Made by a program: the position numbers and the translations under genes. DNA of 64,000 bases from positions 62,001 to 126,000 of the forward strand of contig NZ_JOAK01000018.1 of assembly GCF_000720455.1 (NCBI RefSeq), written 5' to 3'. Shown piece by piece: positions 44,213 to 53,187 of the stretch (the first letter of the stretch is position 1; each line of letters opens with the position of its first letter). The stretch comes from Streptomyces virginiae. GTDB lineage: Bacteria; Actinomycetota; Actinomycetes; Streptomycetales; Streptomycetaceae. The notes beneath the pieces are model-generated. The model searched no databases. It was not told the DNA's origin and was given only the letters and a program-made list of their open reading frames with translations.

Positions 44213-46114
44213 GTGGAGGAATCCGAACGCCGATCTACCCCCCTTGACGCTGAGGTACGTTCACCGCGGCGCGCGGAGAGGAGCGGGGCCTTGCGTGAGA
44301 TCACCGTCCCACCGATCGTCACGGGCGCGCCCGTCGGCGGGCTGGCCGACGTCGTCTTCCAGCACGCCCGCGAGGAGCCGGACCGGGTGGTCATGGGCCG
44401 CAAGACCGGCGGGGTGTGGCGGGACGTGACCTCCGGCGAGCTGGCGGCCGAGGTGCTGGCGCTCGCCAAGGGACTGCTGGCCCAGGGCGTGCGCTTCGGG
44501 GACCGGGTGGCCGTCATGTCGCGCACCCGGTACGAGTGGACGCTGTTCGACTTCGCCCTGTGGGCGATCGGCGCCCAGCCCGTCCCCGTCTATCCGACGT
44601 CCTCCACCGAGCAGGTGCACTGGATCCTCTACGACACCGACTGCACGGCCTGTGTCGTGGAGAACGAGGACCAGGCCATGACGGTGGGTTCGGTCATCGA
44701 CCGGCTCCCGCACCTGAGACGGCTGTGGCAGCTGGACGCCGGGGCCGTCGACGCGCTCGTCGAGGACGGCCGCTCGGTCGCCGATGACGTCGTGCACCGT
44801 CACCGCGGCGCGGTGACGCCCGACGCGACGGCCACGGTCATCTACACCTCGGGGACCACCGGCCGCCCCAAGGGGTGCGTGCTGACGCACGCCAACTTCA
44901 TGTATGAGGCCGACACCCTGGTGGCCCGCTGGGAGTCCGTGTTCCAGGGCAGGCAGGGCGACCGGCCCTCCACCCTGCTCTTCCTGCCGCTGGCGCACGT
45001 CTTCGGGCGGATGGTGGAGGTGGCGGCCGTCCGGGCGCGGGTCAAGCTCGGGCACCAGCCGGTGCTGGCGGCGGCCGAGCTGATGCCCGACCTCGCGGCG
45101 TTCCGGCCGACCTTCGTGCTCGGCGTCCCGTACGTCTTCGAGAAGGTCTTCGCCGCCGCCCGCCGCAAGGCGGGGGCGGAGGGCCGCACGGGACCCTTCG
45201 ACCGGGCCGTGGAGACGGCCGTGCGGTACGCGGAGGCGCGCGAGCGGAAGGCCTTCGGCACCGGGCCGGGTCCCTCGGCGGCGCTGCGGATGGAGCACCA
45301 GCTCTTCGAGAAGCTCGTGTACGGGAAGGTCCGCGAGGCGATGGGCGGGCGGGTCCGGTACGCCATGTCGGGCGGGTCGGCGATGTCGCGCCGCCTCGGG
45401 CTGTTCTTCGACGGCGCCGGGATCACGGTCTTCGAGGGGTACGGGCTGACCGAGTCCTGCGCGGCGGCCACGGCGAACCCCCCGGAGGCCACGAAGTACG
45501 GGACGGTCGGCCGCCCGATCCCGGGCAGCACGGTGCACATCGCGGACGACGGGGAGGTCTGGCTGCACGGCGGGCACATCTTCTCCGGGTACCTGGGCGA
45601 CCCCCGCTCCACGGAGGCGGTGCTGCGGGGCGGCTGGCTGGCGACCGGGGACCTGGGGCGGCTGGACGAGGACGGCTACCTGGTCATCACCGGGCGCAAG
45701 AAGGACATCCTGGTGACGTCCAACGGCAAGAGCGTCGCCCCGGCGGCGCTGGAGGAGCGGGTCCGCTCCCATCCGCTGGTGGCGCAGTGCGTGCTGGTCG
45801 GCAACGACCGGCCGTACATCGCGGCGCTGCTCACGCTGGACATGGAGGGGATAGCGCACTGGCTGTCGATGCGCGGCAGGCCACAGATGCCGGCCGCGGA
45901 CCTGGTGAGCGACCCGGAGCTGACGGCGGAGGTCCGGCGGGCGGTGGTGGCCGCCAACACCCTGGTCTCACAGGCGGAGGCGATCCGCACCTTCCGGGTG
46001 CTGGCCGAGCAGTTCACGGAGGAGCGGGGGCTGTTGACCCCCTCGCTGAAGCTCAAGCGCCGGGCGATCGAGAAGGTGTACGAGAAGGAGGTCGCGGCGC
46101 TCTACCAGACGTGA
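44213..46114 (+). CDS. Long-chain fatty acid--CoA ligase (AMP-forming)
   Basis: The 633-residue enzyme activates fatty acids with ATP and CoA. The AMP-binding motif appears as IYTSGTTGRPKGC, with GYGLTESCAAATANP, LATGDLGRLDEDGYLVITGRKKD-type motifs and a C-terminal lysine region (SNGKSVAPAALEERV). It resembles FadD15-like ligases. GTG 44213 follows GGGGAGG; a TTG at 44291 after AGGAGCGG is an alternative start. It lies 134 bases upstream of a branched-chain amino acid-type substrate-binding protein but behind a separate promoter. Confidence 0.9.
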   Translation: MEESERRSTPLDAEVRSPRRAERSGALREITVPPIVTGAPVGGLADVVFQHAREEPDRVVMGRKTGGVWRDVTSGELAAEVLALAKGLLAQGVRFGDRVAVMSRTRYEWTLFDFALWAIGAQPVPVYPTSSTEQVHWILYDTDCTACVVENEDQAMTVGSVIDRLPHLRRLWQLDAGAVDALVEDGRSVADDVVHRHRGAVTPDATATVIYTSGTTGRPKGCVLTHANFMYEADTLVARWESVFQGRQGDRPSTLLFLPLAHVFGRMVEVAAVRARVKLGHQPVLAAAELMPDLAAFRPTFVLGVPYVFEKVFAAARRKAGAEGRTGPFDRAVETAVRYAEARERKAFGTGPGPSAALRMEHQLFEKLVYGKVREAMGGRVRYAMSGGSAMSRRLGLFFDGAGITVFEGYGLTESCAAATANPPEATKYGTVGRPIPGSTVHIADDGEVWLHGGHIFSGYLGDPRSTEAVLRGGWLATGDLGRLDEDGYLVITGRKKDILVTSNGKSVAPAALEERVRSHPLVAQCVLVGNDRPYIAALLTLDMEGIAHWLSMRGRPQMPAADLVSDPELTAEVRRAVVAANTLVSQAEAIRTFRVLAEQFTEERGLLTPSLKLKRRAIEKVYEKEVAALYQT

Positions 46115-46156
46115 GCGGCGGATCCGGAGCGCGGAGCCGCCCCAGCCGACCGCGTC

Positions 46157-46202
46157 TGACGGTTCGTCACTTCACCTGGTCATCAATATTGACGATGCGT
46201 CA
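46157..46202. promoter_or_regulatory. Two TGACG-N3-CGTCA operators
   Basis: TGACG-GTT-CGTCA (46157-46169) and TGACG-ATG-CGTCA (46190-46202) are perfect inverted repeats whose centres are 33 bases apart, close to three helical turns. The second overlaps the -35 hexamer of the importer promoter. Repression by a dimeric regulator such as a TetR or GntR type is inferred. Confidence 0.6.
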
Positions 46203-46217
46203 GGTCACACACAGAAT
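46189..46217 (+). promoter_or_regulatory. Promoter of the ABC importer operon
   Basis: TTGACG (46189-46194) and CAGAAT (46212-46217) are 17 bases apart. Transcription would begin near 46224, before the GGGAGGGG ribosome-binding site and ATG 46249. Confidence 0.55.
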
Positions 46218-46248
46218 GCGGGGATTCCGACGGGAGGGGATCCCCGAC

Positions 46249-47517
46249 ATGTTGCGACCGATCCGCACCCTGGCCGCCGCGGCGACGGCCATCGCGCTCG
46301 TCTCCGCCTGCAACTCCGCCTCCACCAACGGCACGGCTCCGGGCGGGCCCGGCGACGCGCCCGGCAACACGCGCGGGGTGACCGCCGACTCGATCAAGGT
46401 CGGCGGCATCGTGTCGATGACCACCGCCAGCGGCTACAGCAAGAAGGACACCGACCTCGGCGCCAGGGCCCGTTACCTGAGGGCCAACGCCGAGGGCGGC
46501 GTCAACGGCCGAAAGATCGAATACCTGGGCGCGGAGGACGACGGCCAGGACCCCGCGAAGAACATGGCGGCCGCCCGCAAGCTCGTCCAGCAGGACAAGG
46601 TCTTCGCGGTGTCCCCCATGAGCTCCGTGACCTTCTCCGGCGCCGACTTCCTCGAACAGGAGAAGGTGCCCACCTTCGGCTGGGGCACCCTGCCCTCCTT
46701 CTGCGGGCCCAAGTACGTCTACGGTTTCAACGGCTGCCTGGTCCCCTCCCCCGGCGGCACCCTGAACCAGACCTGGCCCGAGGGCATCGCCCGGATCCTC
46801 GGCGGGGCCCGGGGCAAGTCGGTCGCGGTCATCGCCAACGACAGCGACGCCGGGAAGTTCGGCATCCGGACCTTCCAGCAGGGCTTCGCCAGCGCCGGCT
46901 TCGAGGTGTCCTACGCCAAGGCCTCCGTACCCGGCACGGCCGTCCCCAGCGACTGGTCCGCGTACGTGAAGGAGATCCTCTCCAGCAACGACGGCGGGGC
47001 CCCGGACGCGGTGGTCTCCGTCATGCAGACGCCCAACAACATCGGGCTCTTCACCGCGCTCAAGCGCGGCGGGTACAAGGGGCTGCTCTCCGACCCCACC
47101 GACTACGACCCCGGGCTGCTCGCCCAGGACGCCACCCGGCAGGCCCTCGACGGGGTCCACGTGCTGCTGCAGTTCCAGCCGTTCGAGTCGGCCGACCCGG
47201 AGATGGCCCGGTTCAAGGCCGACATCAAGGCAGCCGCGGGCGGCAAGGACGTGCCGCTCAACATGCACATGCTCACCGGGTACATGTCGGCCGACCTGTT
47301 CCTGTCCATCGCGCAGAAGGCGGGCAAGGACCTGACCGTCGAGTCCTTCCAGGCCGCCGCGCAGGGCTTCTCCGACACCGGCACGCTCGTCGGTGACCGC
47401 GCGCTGCCCAAGGGGCAGAAGGACAGCTTCGGCTGCGGAGCCCTCGTACAGCTGAAGAACGGCGCGTACGAGGTCTCCGTCCCGTTCACGTGCCACGAGC
47501 CCATCCCCTTCAAGTAG
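46249..47517 (+). CDS. Branched-chain amino acid-type ABC transporter substrate-binding lipoprotein
   Basis: The 422-residue protein has a lipoprotein signal peptide with lipobox LVSAC (Cys at about residue 20). It follows the LivJ/LivK periplasmic-binding fold: ADSIKVGGIVSMT, YLGAEDDGQDPAKNMAAARKLVQQDKVFAV and a long C-lobe. Related proteins bind branched amino acids, amides, urea or aromatic acids, so the substrate is open. ATG 46249 follows GGGAGGGG. The permease-ATPase fusion gene begins nine bases after its stop, and three genes form one operon (46249-50969). Confidence 0.9.
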   Translation: MLRPIRTLAAAATAIALVSACNSASTNGTAPGGPGDAPGNTRGVTADSIKVGGIVSMTTASGYSKKDTDLGARARYLRANAEGGVNGRKIEYLGAEDDGQDPAKNMAAARKLVQQDKVFAVSPMSSVTFSGADFLEQEKVPTFGWGTLPSFCGPKYVYGFNGCLVPSPGGTLNQTWPEGIARILGGARGKSVAVIANDSDAGKFGIRTFQQGFASAGFEVSYAKASVPGTAVPSDWSAYVKEILSSNDGGAPDAVVSVMQTPNNIGLFTALKRGGYKGLLSDPTDYDPGLLAQDATRQALDGVHVLLQFQPFESADPEMARFKADIKAAAGGKDVPLNMHMLTGYMSADLFLSIAQKAGKDLTVESFQAAAQGFSDTGTLVGDRALPKGQKDSFGCGALVQLKNGAYEVSVPFTCHEPIPFK

Positions 47518-47526
47518 GACCGCGGC

Positions 47527-50202
47527 ATGGGGGATCTGCTCGTCCTCGTCCTGAGCGGTCTGGTCTCCGGCGCCCTGTACGCGCTGCTCGCCACCGGGCT
47601 GGTGCTCTCGTACTCGGCGTCCGGGCTGTTCAACTTCGCGCACGGGGCCACCGCCTACCTGTGCGCGCTCACCTTCTACGAACTGCACTCCGGGCTGGGC
47701 TGGCCGGCGGTCCCGGCGTCGCTGCTGGTGGTGTTCGTCCTCGCCCCCGGCCTCGGCTGGGGGCTGGACCGGCTGATGTTCCGGCGGCTCGCGCGGGTCG
47801 GCGAGACGGCGCAGATCGTGGCGACCATCGGGCTGCTGGTGGCCCTGCCCGCCGCCGGACTGTGGGCGGTCGAGCTGCTCGCGGACGCGGGCGTCCCGGT
47901 GAAGCCGGCGGAGAACCGGTTCGGGCTGCCGGGCGTCGGGCCGAGCCCGGCGAAGTCCTGGCAGCTCACGGACGGTGTCGGCATCGACTCCGACCAGCTG
48001 ATCACCTGGGTGGTCACCGCGCTGGTGGCGGTGGCGCTGTGGGTGCTGATGCGGCACACGCGGATCGGGCTGCTGCTGCGGGCGGCCGTCGACAACCGCT
48101 CGCTGACCGAGCTGCGCGGGATCAGCGCCGACCGGCTGTCGTCGGTGGCGTGGATGATCGCGTCGGTGCTGGCCGGGCTGGCGGGTGTGCTGGCGACCCC
48201 CCTGCTGGGGCTGTCGGCCCACGACTTCACGCTGTTCCTGTTCGTCTCGGCCACGGCGGCCGTCATCGGACGGTTCGCGTCCGTGCCGCTCGCCTTCGCG
48301 GGCGGGCTGGGGCTGGGGGTCCTGCAGAACCTGGTGGCCGGGTACGCGTCCTTCGCCGAATCCGTCACCGGCTTCCGTACGGCGGTGCCCTTCCTGATCC
48401 TGTTCGGCGGACTGCTCGTGCTGACCCGCAGGTCACGGACCGCGGGGGTCGCGGCCGTGGACGCCCCGCCGGTGGACCACCTGGCCGGGGCGTCCTGGGG
48501 GCGGCGGTGGGGGGTGTGGGCAGCGGGCGCCGCGCTGCTGTGCACCGCCTTCTACACGGTGACGACACCCTTCTGGACCGGGCTGCTGGCGCAAGGGCTG
48601 GCCGTGGCACTGGTGTTCATGTCCTTCACCGTGGTGACCGGGCTCGGGGCGATGGTGTCCCTCGCCCAGGGCACCTTCGTGACCGGGGCCGCGCTCGTGG
48701 CCGGGCTGCTGATGAGCCGGGGCTGGCCGTTCGTGGCCGCGCTGGCGGTCGGGACGTGCGCGGCGGCGCTGCTGGGGGCGCTGGTCGCGCTGCCGGCGCT
48801 GCGGCTGGGCGGCCGGTCGCTGGCGCTGGCCACGCTGGCGCTGGCGTTCCTCGCCGACCAGGCGCTGTTCCAGCTGCGGTGGCTGCGCAACGGCGACACG
48901 GGCTGGTCGGTTCCGCGGCCGGTGGTCGGGCCGGTGGACCTGTCCGACGACCGGGCCCTGGGGGTGGCCCTGGTGGTGCTGGTCGCGCTGGTCGCCGCCG
49001 CTCTGACGGCGCTGCGCGCATCGCCGTCGGGGCGGGCGATGCTCGCGGTGCGGTCGGCCCCGGCGGCGGCCGTCGCCTCCGGGGTGTCCGTACTGCGCAC
49101 GAAGCTGCTGCTGTTCACGCTGTCGGCCGGACTGGCCGGCTTCGGGGGCGTGCTGTACGCCTCGTACAACACCCGGATCACGGCGACGGACTTCACGGCG
49201 ATGACGGGGCTGGTGTGGCTGGCGGTCGTGGTGGCGGCGGGGGTGCGGCGCCCGCAGTACGCGGTGGTGGCGGGACTGGTGTACGCCGTGGCCCCGCGGC
49301 TGCTGTCCGACTACGTGACCGCGTCCGCGCACCTGCCGGTGATCCTGTTCGGCCTGGCCGGCCTGGCCCTCGCCAACGACCCCGACGGGTACTGCGCGGC
49401 CGTCCCGGTACGGCTGGCGCGGCGGCGCGCCGCCGGGTCCCGGGGCTCCGCCCCGGACCCGTCGGGGCCCGCGCTCCCCAACCCCCGCGCCTCGCGGGCC
49501 GGCGAGGCCGATGCCGCCCTCGAACTGCGCGGCGTCACGGCCGGGTACGACGGCGGGCTCGTGCTGCACGGGGTCGATCTGGTCGTGCGGCGCGGGGAGA
49601 TCCTCGCCGTGCTCGGGCCCAACGGGGCCGGGAAGAGCACCGCGTGCAAGGTCGCGGCCGGGCTGCTGCCCGTCACCGGCGGGGAGGTACGGATACGCGG
49701 CCGGGACGCGACCGGCGACGGGTCCGTGCGCCGGTCTCGGGCCGGGGTCCTGCTCGCCCCCGAGGGCCGGGGCATCTTCCCGTCGCTCACCATCGAGGAG
49801 AACCTGGCCCTGTACCTCAGGGAGCCCGACGCCCGGGCCGCCGTCTACGACCGCTTCCCCCGGCTCGCCGAGCGCCGCGGGGTCAGCGCCGGCGCCCTGT
49901 CCGGAGGGGAGCAGCAGATGCTGGCCCTGGCTCCGCTGCTGCAGCGGCCGCCCGCGGTGCTGATCGCCGACGAGCCCTCGCTCGGGCTGGCCCCGCGCGT
50001 GGCGGAGGAGGTGTACGCGCTGCTCACCGAACTCCGCGACGCCGGCACCGCGCTGCTGCTGGTGGAAGAGAAGGCCGCCGGGATCCTGGGCGTCGCCGAC
50101 ACCGTGGCCTACCTCTCCCAGGGCCGGGTCTCCTGGTGCGGTCCGCGGGACGAGGTGGAGGCCGACCGGCTCACCGAGGCCTACCTGGGGATGGGGACAT
50201 GA
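47527..50202 (+). CDS. LivH-LivM-LivF fusion (two permease domains and an ATPase)
   Basis: An 891-residue protein with three parts of a branched-chain amino acid-type ABC importer. Residues 1-290 form a LivH-like permease (ALYALLATGLVLSYSASGLFNFAHG). Residues about 320-620 form a LivM-like permease (VVTGLGAMVSLAQGTFVTGAALVAG). Residues about 655-891 form a LivF-like ATPase with Walker A GPNGAGKST (about 697), signature LSGGEQQM (about 791) and Walker B LIADEPSLGL. A Pro/Arg-rich linker (RLARRRAAGSRG) joins the last two parts. In most bacteria these are three genes. It overlaps the LivG gene by four bases (ATGA). Confidence 0.88.
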   Translation: MGDLLVLVLSGLVSGALYALLATGLVLSYSASGLFNFAHGATAYLCALTFYELHSGLGWPAVPASLLVVFVLAPGLGWGLDRLMFRRLARVGETAQIVATIGLLVALPAAGLWAVELLADAGVPVKPAENRFGLPGVGPSPAKSWQLTDGVGIDSDQLITWVVTALVAVALWVLMRHTRIGLLLRAAVDNRSLTELRGISADRLSSVAWMIASVLAGLAGVLATPLLGLSAHDFTLFLFVSATAAVIGRFASVPLAFAGGLGLGVLQNLVAGYASFAESVTGFRTAVPFLILFGGLLVLTRRSRTAGVAAVDAPPVDHLAGASWGRRWGVWAAGAALLCTAFYTVTTPFWTGLLAQGLAVALVFMSFTVVTGLGAMVSLAQGTFVTGAALVAGLLMSRGWPFVAALAVGTCAAALLGALVALPALRLGGRSLALATLALAFLADQALFQLRWLRNGDTGWSVPRPVVGPVDLSDDRALGVALVVLVALVAAALTALRASPSGRAMLAVRSAPAAAVASGVSVLRTKLLLFTLSAGLAGFGGVLYASYNTRITATDFTAMTGLVWLAVVVAAGVRRPQYAVVAGLVYAVAPRLLSDYVTASAHLPVILFGLAGLALANDPDGYCAAVPVRLARRRAAGSRGSAPDPSGPALPNPRASRAGEADAALELRGVTAGYDGGLVLHGVDLVVRRGEILAVLGPNGAGKSTACKVAAGLLPVTGGEVRIRGRDATGDGSVRRSRAGVLLAPEGRGIFPSLTIEENLALYLREPDARAAVYDRFPRLAERRGVSAGALSGGEQQMLALAPLLQRPPAVLIADEPSLGLAPRVAEEVYALLTELRDAGTALLLVEEKAAGILGVADTVAYLSQGRVSWCGPRDEVEADRLTEAYLGMGT

Positions 50203-50969
50203 ACGGCTACGTGCTCCACGCGGGCGGCGTCGGCGTGCGCTTCGGCGGCGTCCGGGCGCTGAGCGGGGTGGACCTCGGGATCCGGGCGGGCGAGGTGTGC
50301 GGGCTGATCGGACCCAACGGGGCCGGGAAGACCACGCTCTTCGACGTCCTGTCGGGGATCCGCCGGCCGGACCGGGGGCGGGTCCTGCTGGACGGGGCGG
50401 ACATCACGCGCCGCTCCCCCGTCTGGCGGGCCCGGCACGGGATGCGCCGGACGTTCCAGCGCCAGCAGCTGTTCGGGCAGCTCAGCGTGGCCGACAACGT
50501 GCTGGTGGCGCAGGAGTGGCGGGGCGGCGGGGGCGGGCCGGCCGCCGACCTCCTCGCCCTCCCGTCCCGGCGCGCCCGGGAGCGGGCCCGCCGGGTGCGC
50601 GCCGAGCGGGTGCTGGACGACTGCGGGATCGGCGCGCTGGGGACCTCGTACGCGGGCGGATTGCCCGTCGGGCAGGCCCGGATGGTCGAGCTGGCGCGCG
50701 CGGTGGCCGATCCGCCGCGGGTGCTGCTGCTGGACGAGCCGGCGTCCGGGATGTCGGCGCCCGAGCGCGAGCAGCTCGCGGCGGTGGTGCGGCGGCTGGC
50801 GGCGCAGGACGGCTGCGCGGTGCTGCTGGTCGAGCACAACGTGGCCTTCGTGATGGACCTCTGTACGCGGGTGGTCGTACTGGACCTCGGTACGGTGCTG
50901 GCCGAGGGCACGCCGGCCGAGGTGCGGGCGGACCCGCTGGTGCGGGAGGCGTACCTCGGGGCTGCCTAG
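50199..50969 (+). CDS. livG: ABC transporter ATPase, LivG-like
   Basis: The 256-residue ATPase has Walker A GPNGAGKTT, Walker B LLLDEPASGMS and the LivG-specific sequence with VEHNVAFVMDL. The signature motif is degenerate: GLPVGQARM replaces LSGGQ or LSYGQ. It should pair with the LivF-like domain of the fusion to form the heterodimer. ATG 50199 overlaps the stop of the fusion gene. The stop codon lies in the dispersed 13-mer CTAGGGGGTGTCC, and a terminator hairpin follows. Confidence 0.9.
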   Translation: MNGYVLHAGGVGVRFGGVRALSGVDLGIRAGEVCGLIGPNGAGKTTLFDVLSGIRRPDRGRVLLDGADITRRSPVWRARHGMRRTFQRQQLFGQLSVADNVLVAQEWRGGGGGPAADLLALPSRRARERARRVRAERVLDDCGIGALGTSYAGGLPVGQARMVELARAVADPPRVLLLDEPASGMSAPEREQLAAVVRRLAAQDGCAVLLVEHNVAFVMDLCTRVVVLDLGTVLAEGTPAEVRADPLVREAYLGAA

Positions 50970-51005
50970 GGGGTGTCCCGGGGCATGATCCGGCCGGCGG
51001 GAATA

Positions 51006-51043
51006 CGTCGTGCGAGGGGCCGGTTGTCGCCCCTCGTACGACG
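51006..51043. terminator. Terminator hairpin after the importer operon
   Basis: A 15-base stem with one wobble pair (51006-51020 with 51029-51043) and an 8-base loop lies 36 bases after the livG-like stop. Confidence 0.8.
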
Positions 51044-51089
51044 CTGTACCACCGCGCACCAACGCGCCGACGTGAGGGAACGACCCGAC

Positions 51090-51938
51090 GTGAACCAGGT
51101 CCCGGCCATCAAGCTCAACAACGGCACGCTCATGCCCCAGCTCGGCTACGGCGTCTGGCAGGTGCCGGACGCCGAGGCGGAGCGCGCCGTGGGAACGGCC
51201 CTGGAGGCCGGTTACCGCAGCATCGACACGGCCGCGATCTACGGCAACGAGCGGGGCACGGGCAAGGCCATCGCCGCCTCCGGGCTGCCGCGCGAGGAAC
51301 TGTTCGTCACCACCAAGCTGTGGAACGGTCCGAAGCAGACGTGGGGCCGCGACGCGGTGCTGCGCGCCTTCGACGACTCCCTCGCCAAGCTGGGTCTCGA
51401 CCACGTGGACCTGTACCTGATCCACTGGCCGCGCCCGATGCGCGACGACTTCGTCGCCATCTGGAAGACCTTCGAGGAGATCGCGGCGAGCGGCCGCGCC
51501 AAGGCGGTCGGCGTGTCGAACTTCCGCACCGAGGACCTGGACCGGATCGCCGCCGAGAGCTCCCTGGTGCCGGCCGTCAACCAGGTCGAGCTGCACCCGC
51601 TGCACCCGCAGGCCGCACTGCGCGCCGAGCACGCCGCGCGCGGGATCGTCACCGAGGCCTGGTCGCCGCTGGGCCAGGGCAAGGAGCTGCTCACGCTCCC
51701 GGCCGTCACCGCGATCGCCGAGGGGCACGGCCGCAGCGCCGCGCAGGTGGTGCTGCGCTGGCACCTCCAGCACGGGAACGTCGTGATCCCGAAGTCGGTG
51801 ACCCCCGCCCGCATCCGGGAGAACCTGGACGTCTTCGGCTTCGAGCTGGACGCCGCCGAGACGGCCGCGCTGGACGCCCTGGGCGCGGGCGCGGCGGCCC
51901 GCCGAATCGGCCCGGACCCGGCCGAATTCGACGTGTGA
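51090..51938 (+). CDS. Aldo/keto reductase
   Basis: The 282-residue protein is an NADPH-dependent aldo/keto reductase of the 2,5-diketo-gluconate reductase-like group. The tetrad is visible: Asp in SIDTAAIYGNE (with the Tyr), Lys in TTKLWN and His in LIHWPRPMRD. GVSNF and the C-terminal IPKSVTPARIRENLDVF cofactor region complete the family pattern. GTG 51090 follows GAGGGAACG. The RICIN-like gene begins 11 bases later. The substrate is not readable. Confidence 0.92.
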   Translation: MNQVPAIKLNNGTLMPQLGYGVWQVPDAEAERAVGTALEAGYRSIDTAAIYGNERGTGKAIAASGLPREELFVTTKLWNGPKQTWGRDAVLRAFDDSLAKLGLDHVDLYLIHWPRPMRDDFVAIWKTFEEIAASGRAKAVGVSNFRTEDLDRIAAESSLVPAVNQVELHPLHPQAALRAEHAARGIVTEAWSPLGQGKELLTLPAVTAIAEGHGRSAAQVVLRWHLQHGNVVIPKSVTPARIRENLDVFGFELDAAETAALDALGAGAAARRIGPDPAEFDV

Positions 51939-51948
51939 GGACGGGCGG

Positions 51949-52374
51949 GTGAACCTTCCCGAAGGGCTCTACCGGATCCGCAACGTGGCCAGCGCCCTGG
52001 TGCTCCAGCTGGAGGGCGCCTCCCGGGTGCGGGTCGGTCCGGACGGGCCGCCCGCTCCGGCGGCCGCCCGCCGGTGGCTGATCGCGCCGGTGCACAGCGG
52101 CGGCGGGATCTTCCACGTGGTGAGCGAGGACAACGAACGGCGCCTTGACGTGGCGAACGCGTCCACGGACAGCGGCGCCCGGGTGCAGGTGTGGCGGGCC
52201 AACGCCTTCGGCGCGCAGGAGTGGATCGTCGAGGAGCACCTCGACGATCCGGGGGTGGTGTCCCTGATCGCCTGCATCAGCGGCCTGCTGCTGGAGGCCG
52301 ACGCGGAGGGCCGGGTCCGGCAGGGCGAGGACACCGACTCCCCGTCGCAGTGGTGGCGGCTGGAACCGGCGTAG
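51949..52374 (+). CDS. Small RICIN-type beta-trefoil protein
   Basis: A 141-residue protein without signal peptide or membrane segment. Its repeats with a hydrophobic core and QEWIVEEH, SQWWRLEPA (QxW motifs) show a ricin-type beta-trefoil domain, usually a carbohydrate-binding fold. Unlike most actinobacterial RICIN domains it is not fused to a glycosidase and appears cytoplasmic. GTG 51949 lies 11 bases after the aldo/keto reductase stop, so both are probably co-transcribed. Confidence 0.7.
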   Translation: MNLPEGLYRIRNVASALVLQLEGASRVRVGPDGPPAPAAARRWLIAPVHSGGGIFHVVSEDNERRLDVANASTDSGARVQVWRANAFGAQEWIVEEHLDDPGVVSLIACISGLLLEADAEGRVRQGEDTDSPSQWWRLEPA

Positions 52375-52384
52375 GGGCCGGCCC

Positions 52385-52414
52385 GGCGGGCCCGGCCGTG
52401 GCGCCGGGCCCGCC
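52385..52414. terminator. Bidirectional terminator hairpin
   Basis: GGCGGGCCCGG (52385-52395) and CCGGGCCCGCC (52404-52414) form a perfect 11-base stem with an 8-base loop between the RICIN gene and the convergent methyltransferase gene. Confidence 0.75.
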
Positions 52415-52422
52415 CGGGGCGG

Positions 52423-53187
52423 TCATGTGCGGACGAAGCTCCGCAGGCGGTACGTCGGCTCCGGGCGCGGGGCGTCCTGGTCGGGCAGCAGTTCCAGCCG
52501 GGCCGCCAGCTCCGGTGCGGTGATGCCGCGCGGGACGATGCGTGAGGCGTACCGCCCGGCGAGCAGCGCCTCGGCGGAGCCGCGCGGGGTGCGGCCCTGG
52601 CCGTGGCCGGTGAAGCGGGCCTCGCCGCCGGGGCGCAGGCCCGCCCGGGACGCGTGGGCCTCGACCTCTCCGGAGGCGTCCGAGGGGGTCGGGGTCAGGT
52701 GCGCGGCGAACACGGCGTCGATGTCGCTGCCGACGTCGTGCGCGGAGTCCTTGTCCACGGTGGTGACGAGGACCCCGCCGGGCCGCAGCACCCGGGCGGC
52801 CTCGGCGATCACCGCGGGCACCAGTCCCGGCTCCCGCAGCAGGTGCAGCAGCCACACCGCGCTCACCGCGTCCAGCGAGCCCGAGCGCACGGGCAGCCGG
52901 GCGGCGTCGGCGAGGGCCACGGGGACGCCGCGGCGCAGCGCCGCGCCGGCCATGCCGTGGGAGGCGTCGGCGCCCAGGACGCGCAGTCCTGGGCGTCCCA
53001 GCCGGGCGGTGACGATGCCCGTGCCGCAGCCGAGGTCGAGGAGGGTGGCCACCTCGGCCGGGAGGAGGCTGAGGACGGCCGCCGCGGCGGCCTCGGCGCG
53101 CGGGGTGCCGCCGCGGGAGGCGTCGTAGACCTCGGCCTCGGCGTCGTAGTCGAGCAGGGGTTTCGCGGTCGGTATGTGCGTGGTCAT
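52423..53187 (-). CDS. Class I SAM-dependent methyltransferase
   Basis: The 254-residue protein has the SAM-binding motif I TLLDLGCGTGIVTARLG (about residue 50), a motif II-like VLGADASHGM and motif IV around LDAVSAVWLLHLL. It is a Methyltransf_11-type enzyme of unknown substrate. ATG 53185-53187 overlaps the stop of the pterin dehydratase gene by one base, so the two are co-transcribed and possibly translationally coupled. Confidence 0.88.
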   Translation of the reverse strand: MTTHIPTAKPLLDYDAEAEVYDASRGGTPRAEAAAAAVLSLLPAEVATLLDLGCGTGIVTARLGRPGLRVLGADASHGMAGAALRRGVPVALADAARLPVRSGSLDAVSAVWLLHLLREPGLVPAVIAEAARVLRPGGVLVTTVDKDSAHDVGSDIDAVFAAHLTPTPSDASGEVEAHASRAGLRPGGEARFTGHGQGRTPRGSAEALLAGRYASRIVPRGITAPELAARLELLPDQDAPRPEPTYRLRSFVRT

